Made by a program: the position numbers and the translations under genes | DNA from: Polaribacter cellanae | Lineage (GTDB): Bacteria > Bacteroidota > Bacteroidia > Flavobacteriales > Flavobacteriaceae | Length of the DNA stretch: 64,000 bases | Assembly: GCF_017569185.1 (NCBI RefSeq) | Contig: NZ_CP071869.1 | Coordinates: 2,160,001 to 2,224,000, forward strand | Direction of reading: 5' to 3' | The notes under the pieces: generated by a model | Database searches by the model: none | The model's input: the letters and a program-made list of their open reading frames with translations, nothing else | Told to the model about the DNA's origin: nothing | In this document: in pieces, positions 8,309 to 16,251 of the stretch | Numbering within the stretch: position 1 is the stretch's first letter | How the letters are laid out: every line of letters starts with the position of its first letter

Positions 8309-9808
8309 ATGAAAACAATTATAGATGCACTATTAGAACCCCTAACAATGCTCTTTGATGGCATTGAAAGTCTCTTTGAAAAAGACTATGGTTATAAAGG
8401 AAGTTTGGGAGATGCAGACAAAATTCTCAAACGCAAACATTCCAAAGGCAATGGACTGAAAATAGGCAATCGTTTTGTGAGTTTAGCCCAAATGATGAAA
8501 GGTGGAATGCTTTTACTTGGTAAAACTGGAGTTGGTAAATCCACAAAAATTTACCTCCAAAACTTACTTTCTCTAAGTGAACTAACTCCGATGTCAATTG
8601 TTTGTTTGGACTTGGCAGAAGAATTAAGAAATACCACAGGGGGTTATATAGAACAAGTATTGGATGAACAATCTGTCATTAATTTCTCCAAGGCAGATGC
8701 ATCCACCGTAACATGGAATCCTTTGGAAGATTTAAAAGCAGAAGATGTGCATCGATTTTCGGTTGATTTGGTAGCAAGTCATATCCCAGATAGTGGTAGT
8801 AAAGACCCAATATGGAACAATTTGTCTGCTTCTGTGATTAGTTACTGTATTTTACTGTTAAAACGTATTGAATACATCACAGGATTAAGAGGATATGTAA
8901 ACTTGTACAATGTCAGATACCTAATAGTTGTGTTACAAGGAGAACCTACAAAACTCAAGGCACTCATTTCCATATTTGCTGACGATTTATTATACAGCAA
9001 TTTCAAAGCATTTTTAGCCAACGATGCCAAGTTTTTAAACAGTGTACTTTCTAATGTTTTATCTGTGTTGGTACTTTGGCAAGATGAGGATGTGATACGC
9101 ACGACTTCAACTACTTCGTTGGTGATGGAATCGTTTCGATATGAGCGTAAAATCCTCTGGATACAGAGTTCTATTACCGCCCAAAAACGATTGAAAGGTT
9201 TGAACTCTTTATTCCTAAAAGCTTGGTTTGATTTCATTATGAAATCAGGTGTACCCACCAAAGAAGAACTTCCAATTGCTTTTTTTGCAGATGAAATGTC
9301 AGCAGTAGCTACAACTGACAAAGGATTTATTCCGTTTATTTCCAGTCAAATACGTAAGTTTAAATCGTTCGGAATCTTTGGTTATCAGTCTTATAGTCAA
9401 TGCATCAATTTATATGGAAAAGAGGGCGCTACGACCTTAAGAACCAATACAGGAACTGTCTTGTATTTAGGAAAACAAGATTTAGATACTGCCTCGCATA
9501 TTAGCAAGTCTCTTGGTAGGTATTCTTACGAAAAAGAGGGTAAAACGCTTACAAGGGAAGTCATGACCCCTGAAGAAGTGATGTATCAGCATACAAAAGA
9601 GGGTGGCTTTTTAATCACCAGTGAAGAACGTCCTATTTGTTTGAAACGTATCAAAGCTTTCTATCAGGATCGGTTTTTGAGAAAACGAGCTGAAATTCCT
9701 GCACCAGAGATTCAAACCAACAACCCAATGCCAGAACTCCTACCAATTGATGAATTGATAAAAGATGTGATAAAACTCAATAAAAACACATCCAATGAAA
9801 AAGCTTAA
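8309..9808 (+). CDS. VirD4/TraG-like type IV coupling ATPase
   Basis: 499 residues. Walker A GKTGVGKST is at about 70-78 and the Walker B region LPIAFFADEMSAV near 320-332, spaced as in VirD4/TraD coupling proteins that pump relaxase-bound DNA into a conjugation channel. IVCLDLAEEL follows the P-loop as in the family. There is no clear N-terminal membrane anchor, so membrane attachment may come from the small proteins around it. No VirB-type channel genes are seen, so the element probably borrows a channel from a helper conjugative element. The last 14 bases overlap the next gene. Confidence 0.75.
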   Translation: MKTIIDALLEPLTMLFDGIESLFEKDYGYKGSLGDADKILKRKHSKGNGLKIGNRFVSLAQMMKGGMLLLGKTGVGKSTKIYLQNLLSLSELTPMSIVCLDLAEELRNTTGGYIEQVLDEQSVINFSKADASTVTWNPLEDLKAEDVHRFSVDLVASHIPDSGSKDPIWNNLSASVISYCILLLKRIEYITGLRGYVNLYNVRYLIVVLQGEPTKLKALISIFADDLLYSNFKAFLANDAKFLNSVLSNVLSVLVLWQDEDVIRTTSTTSLVMESFRYERKILWIQSSITAQKRLKGLNSLFLKAWFDFIMKSGVPTKEELPIAFFADEMSAVATTDKGFIPFISSQIRKFKSFGIFGYQSYSQCINLYGKEGATTLRTNTGTVLYLGKQDLDTASHISKSLGRYSYEKEGKTLTREVMTPEEVMYQHTKEGGFLITSEERPICLKRIKAFYQDRFLRKRAEIPAPEIQTNNPMPELLPIDELIKDVIKLNKNTSNEKA

Positions 9809-9998
9809 AAGGACTCTATCTAAAAACAAAAGGTTGATGAAAAATGCAATGATACTGTTGGTCTGTATTGTTTTTACAAGCCTATTGAAATGTATTGAGC
9901 TTCAAAACAGAAACTCCAAGAGAGCTGTTGAAAAGCGTTTGCAATGCATCGAACAATTGCTCAAAGAAAATCATCAAAAACAAAAAAAAGCTGAATAA
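9795..9998 (+). CDS. Small membrane-anchored basic protein
   Basis: 67 residues: a basic start, one membrane helix (AMILLVCIVFTSLLKCI), then a charged coiled coil. It overlaps the coupling protein gene by 14 bases and its stop overlaps the next start (TAATG at 9996-10000), so it is translated as part of the operon. It may tether the anchorless coupling ATPase to the membrane; this is inference. Confidence 0.6.
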   Translation: MKKLKRTLSKNKRLMKNAMILLVCIVFTSLLKCIELQNRNSKRAVEKRLQCIEQLLKENHQKQKKAE

Positions 9999-10306
9999 TG
10001 AAAACAAAGAAAGTAGCACATTTTGATATAGGTAAAATCTTAGCGGTTGCAGAACATAGTTTGTTGCGATTATGGATTGCTTCTGAAAAGAAATTAGACC
10101 AATGGTTGGAAGAACCTCAAAAAAGAAAAACGAAACAAAAACAAGAATTACCAAAAAAGAGTAACAAGGTTTTGGCAGAAGAACGTGAAGAAGCTCAAGC
10201 TGTGAGAAGAGAAATACATCAGAAAAAAGTTCAAAAGCGATTTACAGCATTAGAAATACAATCTATTGAAATAGAAAACGAAAACTCCATAGAAATAACA
10301 CCTTAA
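9998..10306 (+). CDS. Small charged protein in mobilization operon
   Basis: 102 residues, very rich in Lys, Glu and Gln, likely helical. Start ATG shares its first base with the preceding stop codon, a sign of coupled translation. No domain recognised. The basic composition would suit DNA or relaxosome contact, but this is a guess from composition alone. Confidence 0.55.
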   Translation: MKTKKVAHFDIGKILAVAEHSLLRLWIASEKKLDQWLEEPQKRKTKQKQELPKKSNKVLAEEREEAQAVRREIHQKKVQKRFTALEIQSIEIENENSIEITP

Positions 10307-10316
10307 AATTAAAGAT

Positions 10317-10682
10317 ATGAAATTGATAACACCAGAATTATTAGATCGATTTAAAGAAGTTGGAAATCAAGATGAAGTAGAAAATCCAATATTTATTGCA
10401 AAATTCTTTAACCCATGTGGCTCTCAGACTTGGTACTCAAGTGAGTACGACCCAGAGACAAAAATAGCTTATGGCTATGTTACTGGAATGTATGTTGATG
10501 AATGGGGAACTTTTTCTATTACAGAGTTAGAGGCTCTAAAACCACCACCTTTTGGACTACCCATAGAAAGGGATATCCATTTTGATGAGATTACTTTTAA
10601 AGAGCTTATTCATAAACAACGATTTCAAGATTTAAATACTCAAGAAAAAGACAATACTCAAGACCAAGATATAGAACTCTAA
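10317..10682 (+). CDS. Hypothetical protein in mobilization operon
   Basis: 121 residues, acidic, no signal peptide or membrane segment. The central part (CGSQTWYSSEYDPETKIAYG followed by a WGTFSITELEAL region) resembles small DUF2958-type proteins common on Bacteroidota mobile elements: a Trp-Tyr strand, a D/E-rich turn and a closing IERDIHF strand. Ten bases follow the preceding gene. Function unknown. Confidence 0.6.
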   Translation: MKLITPELLDRFKEVGNQDEVENPIFIAKFFNPCGSQTWYSSEYDPETKIAYGYVTGMYVDEWGTFSITELEALKPPPFGLPIERDIHFDEITFKELIHKQRFQDLNTQEKDNTQDQDIEL

Positions 10683-10706
10683 ACCATTTCTCTGAAAGAA
10701 GCTAAA

Positions 10707-11174
10707 ATGAAAACAACAAATTTTCCATACAACAATGTTCAAGCCTATTTAGATGCTATTGGTGTACTTGAATGGGGAACTGCTCAAGACGTAGAAAATT
10801 CTCGAAAAGAATATCGAAAGTTATATTTACAGCATTATCAAAAGCGTCGCTATCAGAGTACTCATACGAATATTAGTATTTCGTTTTCTAAAAAAGAGAA
10901 AGTAATATTGGAAAGACTGGCACTTGAACAAGGAAAAAAATTAACAGGCTTTTTAAAAGATATTGCACTCTTATATGCAGAAACCAATTCTATACATACA
11001 GCAAATATTAGAGCATCAAAAACCACAACAGAAATCAAACAATTATTCTCCCTTGGCTTTGATGTTGTAGAAGAATTAGCCTTTGAGAATAGTTACCCAG
11101 AGTTATCTAATAGTTATCAAGAATTACTACAGCTTTTCAAACAATTAGAAACCTTATTAAATCAAGAATTTTGA
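10707..11174 (+). CDS. MobC-like relaxosome protein
   Basis: 155 residues. The middle holds a ribbon-helix-helix-like unit (ISISFSKKEKVILERLALEQG then a helix KLTGFLKDIALLYAET), as in mobilization proteins of the MobC type that load the relaxase onto oriT and bend it. The stop TGA overlaps the TTG start of the relaxase gene at 11171, giving translational coupling. The neighbourhood makes a relaxosome accessory role likely. Confidence 0.65.
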   Translation: MKTTNFPYNNVQAYLDAIGVLEWGTAQDVENSRKEYRKLYLQHYQKRRYQSTHTNISISFSKKEKVILERLALEQGKKLTGFLKDIALLYAETNSIHTANIRASKTTTEIKQLFSLGFDVVEELAFENSYPELSNSYQELLQLFKQLETLLNQEF

Positions 11175-11707
11175 TCATCAAAAGTATTAGTCATACAGGA
11201 AATAAAAAAGCAGCAAGAAAGCTCATAAAATACATCTTTGATGGACGTAAGTCTTTGGAAGACCCAAAGGGTCAGCAACTCATTTTTAAACAGCATTTAA
11301 GAGGTTATGACAAAGACAAATGGGCGAAACAATTTGAAGATTTAGAAGCCAATAGAAAATCCCATTATGGCAACAAATCTGTAGTGGCATATCACGAAGT
11401 TGTCTCTTTTTCAGACCTATCAACTAAACACCTCACAAGATCCATTCTTAAAGATTTAGTTGGTAGATATATTAAGATGCGTACCAATGGTCAAATGTTT
11501 TGTGCTGGAGCAATGCATTTTGAGAAAAATAAAAATTGGCACGCACATTTAGTTTTTTCAGGAATTCGTATGACTAACTATAAAAGTTCGAGGATCAGCA
11601 AGAAAAAGTTAGCTGATATTAAGAGTCAACTTCAAAACTATCAGATAAAAACCTATCCATTTTTAGAAGATAGTATTGTACGACATGGATTAAAAAAAAA
11701 GAATTAA
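11171..11707 (+). CDS. Relaxase/mobilization nuclease, N-terminal part
   Basis: 178 residues in this frame, starting at TTG 11171 inside the stop of the preceding gene. The start MIIKSISHTGNKKAARK, the YHEVVSFSD strand and NWHAHLVFSG with the HxH metal pair are the three motifs of MOB-type relaxases, enzymes that nick oriT and stay bound to the 5' end through a Tyr (probably in LIKYIF). The frame ends in TTA AAA AAA AAG AAT TAA. A one-base backward shift on A AAA AAG (11695-11701) leads without interruption into the frame of the next segment, which reads as the missing C-terminus. Thus either a programmed -1 shift or a homopolymer mutation. Confidence 0.75.
   Translation: MIIKSISHTGNKKAARKLIKYIFDGRKSLEDPKGQQLIFKQHLRGYDKDKWAKQFEDLEANRKSHYGNKSVVAYHEVVSFSDLSTKHLTRSILKDLVGRYIKMRTNGQMFCAGAMHFEKNKNWHAHLVFSGIRMTNYKSSRISKKKLADIKSQLQNYQIKTYPFLEDSIVRHGLKKKN
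11695..11701 (+). promoter_or_regulatory. Slippery heptamer A AAA AAG in relaxase gene
   Basis: Within a run of nine A at 11692-11700 followed by G. The 0-frame codons are AAA AAG and the stop comes two codons later. The same heptamer serves E. coli dnaX frameshifting. The A9 run would also allow transcriptional slippage. Confidence 0.5.
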
Positions 11708-12045
11708 CCAAAGCGTATTCTGAAAAGGAAAGTCAACTTAAAAAAAGGATGGCAATGCCATCTGATAAGGATATACTATTTGAAAAAGTACAGGATATTT
11801 TTCAAAAATCGAATTCAATTCAGCAGTTTGAAAACTTGCTTTTAAAAGCCAATATTCAAACCTACCATCGTAATGATAAACTTACTGGTGTTTATTTTGG
11901 AAAACTAAAATACAGACTAAAACATAGCTTGGGAATTGACCCACAATTACTTTTACTTAAAGACAAAACACAAGAACGATTTGCATCACTTCAGCGAATG
12001 AAACAGCAACAAGATTTAGACAAATCCAACGATATAGAATTATAA
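11702..12045 (+). CDS. Relaxase, C-terminal part in the -1 frame
   Basis: Continuing in the -1 frame from GAA at 11701 gives ELTKAYSEKESQLKKRM and then the 98-residue stretch that starts at ATG 11749. It is helical and basic, with the form of relaxase C-terminal tails (a segment resembling IQTYHRNDKLTGVYFGKLKY that many mobilization nucleases have after the catalytic domain). Joined to the N-terminal part it makes about 291 residues. If not joined, ATG 11749 could give a separate small protein. It is the last gene of the operon. Confidence 0.6.
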
Positions 12046-12091
12046 AAATAAGATTCTATTTTTCTATTCACAGTTTGGTAAGAAAGGGAGT

Positions 12092-12224
12092 TTGAGGGAA
12101 ATGCTTTTCCCTCAACCAGAGGCAAGTTTTATGGATAACGATAGTTTCAATTAAACTTGCAATCTGGCAAAATTCAAAAAATGAATTTTCCGTTTCGATG
12201 TGTCGGAAAAGTATTGGCAAATAC
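12092..12224. repeat. Cluster of four inverted repeats after relaxase (possible oriT)
   Basis: TTGAGGGAAA/TTTCCCTCAA (12092-12101, 12106-12115) is a perfect 10-bp hairpin. It is followed by GCAAGTTT/AAACTTGC (12122-12129, 12153-12160), TTTTCCG/CGGAAAA (12186-12192, 12204-12210) and GTAT/ATAC (12211-12214, 12221-12224). None has a T-run, so they are not terminators. A dense set of hairpins next to a relaxase gene is typical for oriT, where accessory proteins bind and the nick is placed. The whole gap 12046-12407 has no gene. Confidence 0.45.
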
Positions 12225-12354
12225 GATTTCCGTCATATCGAAGATGTCAGTTTCAAAAAGCTAATGGTGAGCGACTTTGGACTGACTGAAAAATGTCCTT
12301 CAAATATTTTTAAATGGTAAAAAAATAGATGAGGACATTTTCGACTTTAAAAGA

Positions 12355-12387
12355 CATAAAAAAATCATCTTATAAGAAGATGATTTT
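12355..12387 (-). terminator. Terminator of the gene at 12408
   Basis: AAAATCATCTT (12361-12371) and AAGATGATTTT (12377-12387), 11-bp stem, 5-nt loop; read on the - strand it is followed by a T-run. It may also stop transcription from the left. Confidence 0.75.
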
Positions 12388-12407
12388 AAATGAACAAAAA
12401 AAAGAAC

Positions 12408-12761
12408 TTACAATTCAAGTCCTAATTCTTGTGCCATTTTGTAAGCTGTTTCTTCAAAACTAAACCAAGCTAATGTGTTTTTTAAATCACCTATGATTTT
12501 GATTTTACCACCCATTTCATCTTCAAAGTAAGAACGTAATTCTTCAATTTGAGAATAGTGAGTATCAAAGAAAGTATGTGTATCTGTATAGTAAATCAAA
12601 GAACTTACCATTCCAGTTATACAACCGTGATTCATCAAATCTAAAAAGAAATTTTTAATTTCATCATATTCAAGAGCTTCAATTGCTACTTGTTTTTCAA
12701 TAGAATTTTCTTGTTGGTTTGCAATTGCTTGTAAAGTATTTTTAAGTTCTAAGTTAGTCAT
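12408..12761 (-). CDS. DUF7222-like small acidic protein
   Basis: 117 residues, acidic, cytoplasmic. The phrases NHGCITGMVSSLIYYTDTHTFF and NTLAWFSFEETAYKMAQEL resemble a small Bacteroidota family found on plasmids and conjugative elements and annotated only as a domain of unknown function (I believe DUF7222; recalled, not checked). It is transcribed towards the mobilization operon with its own terminator. A long imperfect hairpin lies upstream (12794-12885). Function unknown; its location suggests it belongs to the mobilizable element. Confidence 0.6.
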   Translation of the reverse strand: MTNLELKNTLQAIANQQENSIEKQVAIEALEYDEIKNFFLDLMNHGCITGMVSSLIYYTDTHTFFDTHYSQIEELRSYFEDEMGGKIKIIGDLKNTLAWFSFEETAYKMAQELGLEL

Positions 12762-12793
12762 AGTATTATATATAGGTTAAGCGAATAATACGT

Positions 12794-12885
12794 TGACATC
12801 AAAAACTCCATTGCTCATCTTTTTTGACAAGGAGGAATTCTGAAAGAAGCAAATCCTTGCGAAAAAGTGATGATGGAGTAATGTC
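12794..12885. repeat. Long imperfect hairpin upstream of the DUF7222-like gene
   Basis: GACAT (12794-12798)/ATGTC (12881-12885), ACTCCAT (12805-12811)/ATGGAGT (12873-12879), CATC (12815-12818)/GATG (12869-12872) and CAAGGA (12828-12833)/TCCTTG (12854-12859) nest in register. On the - strand it lies just before the gene start at 12761 and could be a structured leader; alternatively it marks an element boundary. The gap 12762-13024 has no gene. Confidence 0.45.
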
Positions 12886-13024
12886 GAAGTCCTTATTTGA
12901 TACCTCTATGTAAGACAGGGAATAACAACTTAATAAATACAGGAGGTTGTAAAAAAGAAAATTCTTGAAAAACAGTCAACTGCTCTTTAAGAATTTAAAA
13001 TATTAATTAATTTAGATTTTTGAA

Positions 13025-13435
13025 TTAGGCTTTTTTGCGAATGGCATTCAGTTCTGATAATCTGCTTTTCATCTTCACATCTTGCAGTTTCTCCACTCTA
13101 TCTTTCTCAATCATAGAATCTAATAGAATGGTCACTACATTTCTATTGTATTCAGAAAGCTCATTAATCATAGACAATTTTTGAGCCACAGACTTATCTT
13201 TAATTTCAGAAGACTGAAATAATTCTATCACTCCTATACCCAAGGCATCCGCAATACGAACAATAGAAGCTAAACTTGGATTGCTTCCACCACGCTCTAA
13301 ACGTGAATAGGTGGGCACTAACATCCCACAACCCTCGGCTACATCCTTTTGCGTGAGTCCTTTTTCTTTTCGAATACGTTTAATGTTGGCTAGTAAAAGT
13401 GCTTGTGTAGGCTCCATTTTAGGTTTTTTTATCAA
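13025..13435 (-). CDS. XRE-family HTH regulator of recombinase module 1
   Basis: 136 residues. Residues 12-67 are a typical Cro/CI helix-turn-helix: NIKRIRKEKGLTQKDVAEG, then PTYSRLERGGSNPS and the closing helices to LFQ. The C-terminal half is helical and probably dimerises. It is divergent from the ATPase gene, with the only candidate promoters in the 134 bases between them, so it probably represses itself and the ATPase-recombinase operon. The second module (54 kb) has an XRE gene in the same place and orientation, although the two proteins are only distantly alike. Confidence 0.85.
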   Translation of the reverse strand: MIKKPKMEPTQALLLANIKRIRKEKGLTQKDVAEGCGMLVPTYSRLERGGSNPSLASIVRIADALGIGVIELFQSSEIKDKSVAQKLSMINELSEYNRNVVTILLDSMIEKDRVEKLQDVKMKSRLSELNAIRKKA

Positions 13436-13515
13436 TTATTTACCGCAAACATAGGTAGAATTGATTATAAAACCAAAAAACACAAGTTTTATTTTTATTT
13501 ATAAACAAAATAGTT

Positions 13516-13536
13516 TACTTTTGAAATATATTTTTG
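13516..13536 (+). promoter_or_regulatory. Candidate promoter(s) of ATPase-recombinase operon
   Basis: Two matches to the Bacteroidota -7 box TAnnTTTG: TACTTTTG (13516-13523) and TATTTTTG (13529-13536), 34-47 bases before the start. No good -33 TTG box is seen. The stretch before it (ATAAACAAAATAG) resembles ATAAACAAAATG at the same place in module 2, a possible operator of the divergent XRE protein. Confidence 0.45.
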
Positions 13537-13569
13537 TGTAATATGATGTTTTTAAAAGCTACCTAACAA

Positions 13570-15117
13570 ATGAATGACTTTGATACTTCCAATCCTAACC
13601 ATTTCAAATATACGACAGAACTATTAGACTTCCATATTTTAGGAGGACTTACAACCTTTGGTTTAGATCGTATGCGTGTCACCTTAAAGGTCAATAGAAT
13701 TGAGGATGAGTTCCACGCCTACCGAAATAATATTGATTTATACAATGCCAATAGCGTAGAAAAGTTTGTACGCAAACTCGCAGAGTTTTTAGAAGTTGGA
13801 ACGTCAAAAATTAGAAGAGCCTTACAAGTATTGATTGCTGAATTAGAAAACTATCGATTAGAACTATTAGACCAAGTCGAAAATGAAGAAGCCGAAGAAT
13901 ACCTATTATCCAAAAAAGAACGCCGTTCAGCATCTGATTTTTTGAAATCTAAAAATCTACTAGAAAAGACGAATAAGTTAATCGGACAATCTGGAGTGAT
14001 TGGAGAAGATGGAAACCGACTACTGATGTATTTGATTTTTACATCACGTAAAATGAACAATCCATTAAACTGTATTTCTTTTGGAAGTTCAGGCTCTGGG
14101 AAAACACATCTGCAATCAAAGATTGCAGAACTCATACCTGAAGAAGAGCGATTAAGTTTGACTTCACTTTCTGCCAATTCATTTTACTATTTCAAAAGAA
14201 CAGAATTAAAACATAAACTGATATTAATAGAAGATTTAGACGGAGCAGATGATGTCTTATATCCACTTCGGGAATTACAAACTAAAAAGAAGATTACCAA
14301 GTCTGTAGTTCAAAAGGGAATTGGTGGACAAGGAAAGACCAAGAACTTAACCGTTGAGGGGCCAGTATCTGTTGCAGGATGTACTACCCAAGAAAGTATT
14401 TATGAAGATAATGCGAATCGTAGTTTTTTAATCCACATTGATGAGAGTGAGGAACAAGACGAAAAGATAATGATGTATCAGAGACAACTATCCGCAGGGA
14501 AGATAGATATTGAAGAAGAATTGAAAGCGGAGGAACTATTGCGCAATGTACAGCGATTACTCAAACCTATTAAAGTGATAAACCCATATGCCTTATACTT
14601 GTCTCTGCCACGGGCAGTATTTAAGCCACGAAGAACCAATGCACATTATCTGCAATTTATTGAAGTGATTACGTTCTACCACCAGTTACAGAGAGCATCG
14701 AAGTTCGACCTCCAAACTGGTGAGGAATATATTGAGACCACGTTAGAAGATATTAAATATGCCAATGAAATTCTAAAACCAATACTACTTCGCAAATCTG
14801 ATAATCTAAACGGAGCCACAAGAAATTACTTGGAGAAGTTAAAAACGTATTTAGATAATAAAGGAGATACCCTATTTACCAATAGGGAAATCAGAAAAGA
14901 ATTCAGAATAGCAGAAAGTACCTTACGAAGATATCAATTGTTGTTATTACAAGAGGGGTATATCAAAAGAAGAAAGGATATCGATAGCGATTCTTTTGCT
15001 TATGAAATTATAGATGCTAATGAGTTTCAAGAATTAGAGAATAGTATCAATTCAGCACTCAATTTCTGTATTGAAAAAATGGAGGCGCAGACCCCTTTAA
15101 GTAAAGAAACAAAATAA
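13570..15117 (+). CDS. AAA+-like ATPase of recombinase module 1
   Basis: 515 residues. A helical N-terminal part (residues 20-130) precedes a P-loop ATPase: Walker A GSSGSGKTH at 172-180 and Walker B LILIEDLDGA at 217-226, then SVAGCTTQESIYEDNANRSF, which fits a sensor/Arg-finger region. Residues 430-490 look like a winged helix (FTNREIRKEFRIAESTLRRY). Thus a DNA-binding ATPase, perhaps preparing or selecting target DNA or melting it for the recombinases that follow. The same gene stands before paired recombinases at 54248 and 61560. I know no described transposon with exactly this trio, so the role is inferred from neighbours. The stop is followed by a GC-rich hairpin. Confidence 0.7.
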   Translation: MNDFDTSNPNHFKYTTELLDFHILGGLTTFGLDRMRVTLKVNRIEDEFHAYRNNIDLYNANSVEKFVRKLAEFLEVGTSKIRRALQVLIAELENYRLELLDQVENEEAEEYLLSKKERRSASDFLKSKNLLEKTNKLIGQSGVIGEDGNRLLMYLIFTSRKMNNPLNCISFGSSGSGKTHLQSKIAELIPEEERLSLTSLSANSFYYFKRTELKHKLILIEDLDGADDVLYPLRELQTKKKITKSVVQKGIGGQGKTKNLTVEGPVSVAGCTTQESIYEDNANRSFLIHIDESEEQDEKIMMYQRQLSAGKIDIEEELKAEELLRNVQRLLKPIKVINPYALYLSLPRAVFKPRRTNAHYLQFIEVITFYHQLQRASKFDLQTGEEYIETTLEDIKYANEILKPILLRKSDNLNGATRNYLEKLKTYLDNKGDTLFTNREIRKEFRIAESTLRRYQLLLLQEGYIKRRKDIDSDSFAYEIIDANEFQELENSINSALNFCIEKMEAQTPLSKETK

Positions 15118-15306
15118 AATACCTTGCCACGCCGAGCTTCGGCGCGCCAAGGTTCGCCATTTTAAAAGTGGAGAGGGTAAAACTCAATAAATCAAATAGT
15201 TGTGAGTACCTCGCCACAAAAACTAAAATACAAGCAAGGTCGAGAGGCTCGACACCCAATACATAGAAAATCAATAAAAAGATACTGAAATAAGTTCAGC
15301 ATAAAA
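15118..15306. other. Intergenic region with hairpin and TCGCCA repeats
   Basis: CCTTG (15122-15126)/CAAGG (15148-15152) encloses CGCCGA (15130-15135)/TCGGCG (15139-15144), unusually GC-rich for this DNA. TTGCCA (15124-15129), TCGCCA (15154-15159) and TCGCCA (15211-15216) recur; after the last comes AAAAACTAAAA and AAGGTC. Module 2 has the same motif order between the same genes (55754-55858) although the protein genes have diverged, which points to a conserved binding or crossover site. Confidence 0.45.
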
Positions 15307-16251
15307 ATGAAGAAACTACTATTAAAGAGCACCTCGTTTATCACATTGATAGAAAGCTATAAAGAATGGTTATCTGTATTGGGGTATGCTTCTTCTACGG
15401 TATATAATCTTCCCAATCATTTAAAAGAGTTTTTCTATTATTTGGAGTTTAAAGGATATTCAGATATTTCATTCATCACAACTCAACTTGTAAAAGAGTA
15501 TTACGATCATTTATCACAAAGAACAAACCAACGACGTGGTGGTTCACTTTCTAAAGCTTTTTTAAATAAACATCAACAAGCATTAAAACTCTTTTTAAAA
15601 TATCTCAAAGAACACAAATCGAATATCAAATTTGGTGTGCACCTCAAAGGAGAAAAAACCAACTACCAAGAGCATAAAACTATCCTTACTCAAGAAGAAG
15701 TCAAAGAACTTTTTGAAACCTGTAATTTCTCCCACATGGCAGAACATTTTCAAGCTAGGGACAAGGTAATTCTTGTTCTTTTGTATAGCTGCGGCCTTCG
15801 CCGCAATGAAGCCGTACATATCAATACAGAAGATATTTTGTTTGAAAAAGGGCGTATTTATGTCAGAAAAGGAAAGAATTATAAAGAGCGGGTAATACCC
15901 GTTAATAAGTATAATTTAAATATACTTGAAGAGTATCTGTATGAAGCACGACCAGAGTTTTTAAAAAATTATCAAACAGATGCACTCCTACTCTCGAACC
16001 AAGGAAAACGTGCAAGTGATTTAACGATTGCCAATCGTTTAAAAGAAATTATCAATGCAACTGAAAATGAAACCCTCCAAGAAAAAAACATCACACTTCA
16101 CACCTTACGTCATAGCATAGCCACACATTTGATGCAGAATAAAGTACCTATTAAATCAATAAGCACATTCCTTGGTCACGCTTCTTTAGAAAGTACACAG
16201 ATTTATGTTCATCTCACAAAAAGAGAAAATCAATTACAAGATGACTTATAG
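15307..16251 (+). CDS. Tyrosine recombinase 1 of module 1 (catalytically complete)
   Basis: 314 residues, XerC/D-like. The N-terminal SAM-like core-binding domain spans about 10-115 and the catalytic domain 125-310. All expected residues are visible: Arg in SCGLRRNEA (165), Lys near 188-190, HTLRHS with His 265 and Arg 268, GH with His 291 and nucleophile Tyr 300 (STQIYVH). It overlaps recombinase 2 by 11 bases (ATG at 16241). The close association of an intact and a divergent recombinase suggests they act as a pair. Confidence 0.85.
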   Translation: MKKLLLKSTSFITLIESYKEWLSVLGYASSTVYNLPNHLKEFFYYLEFKGYSDISFITTQLVKEYYDHLSQRTNQRRGGSLSKAFLNKHQQALKLFLKYLKEHKSNIKFGVHLKGEKTNYQEHKTILTQEEVKELFETCNFSHMAEHFQARDKVILVLLYSCGLRRNEAVHINTEDILFEKGRIYVRKGKNYKERVIPVNKYNLNILEEYLYEARPEFLKNYQTDALLLSNQGKRASDLTIANRLKEIINATENETLQEKNITLHTLRHSIATHLMQNKVPIKSISTFLGHASLESTQIYVHLTKRENQLQDDL

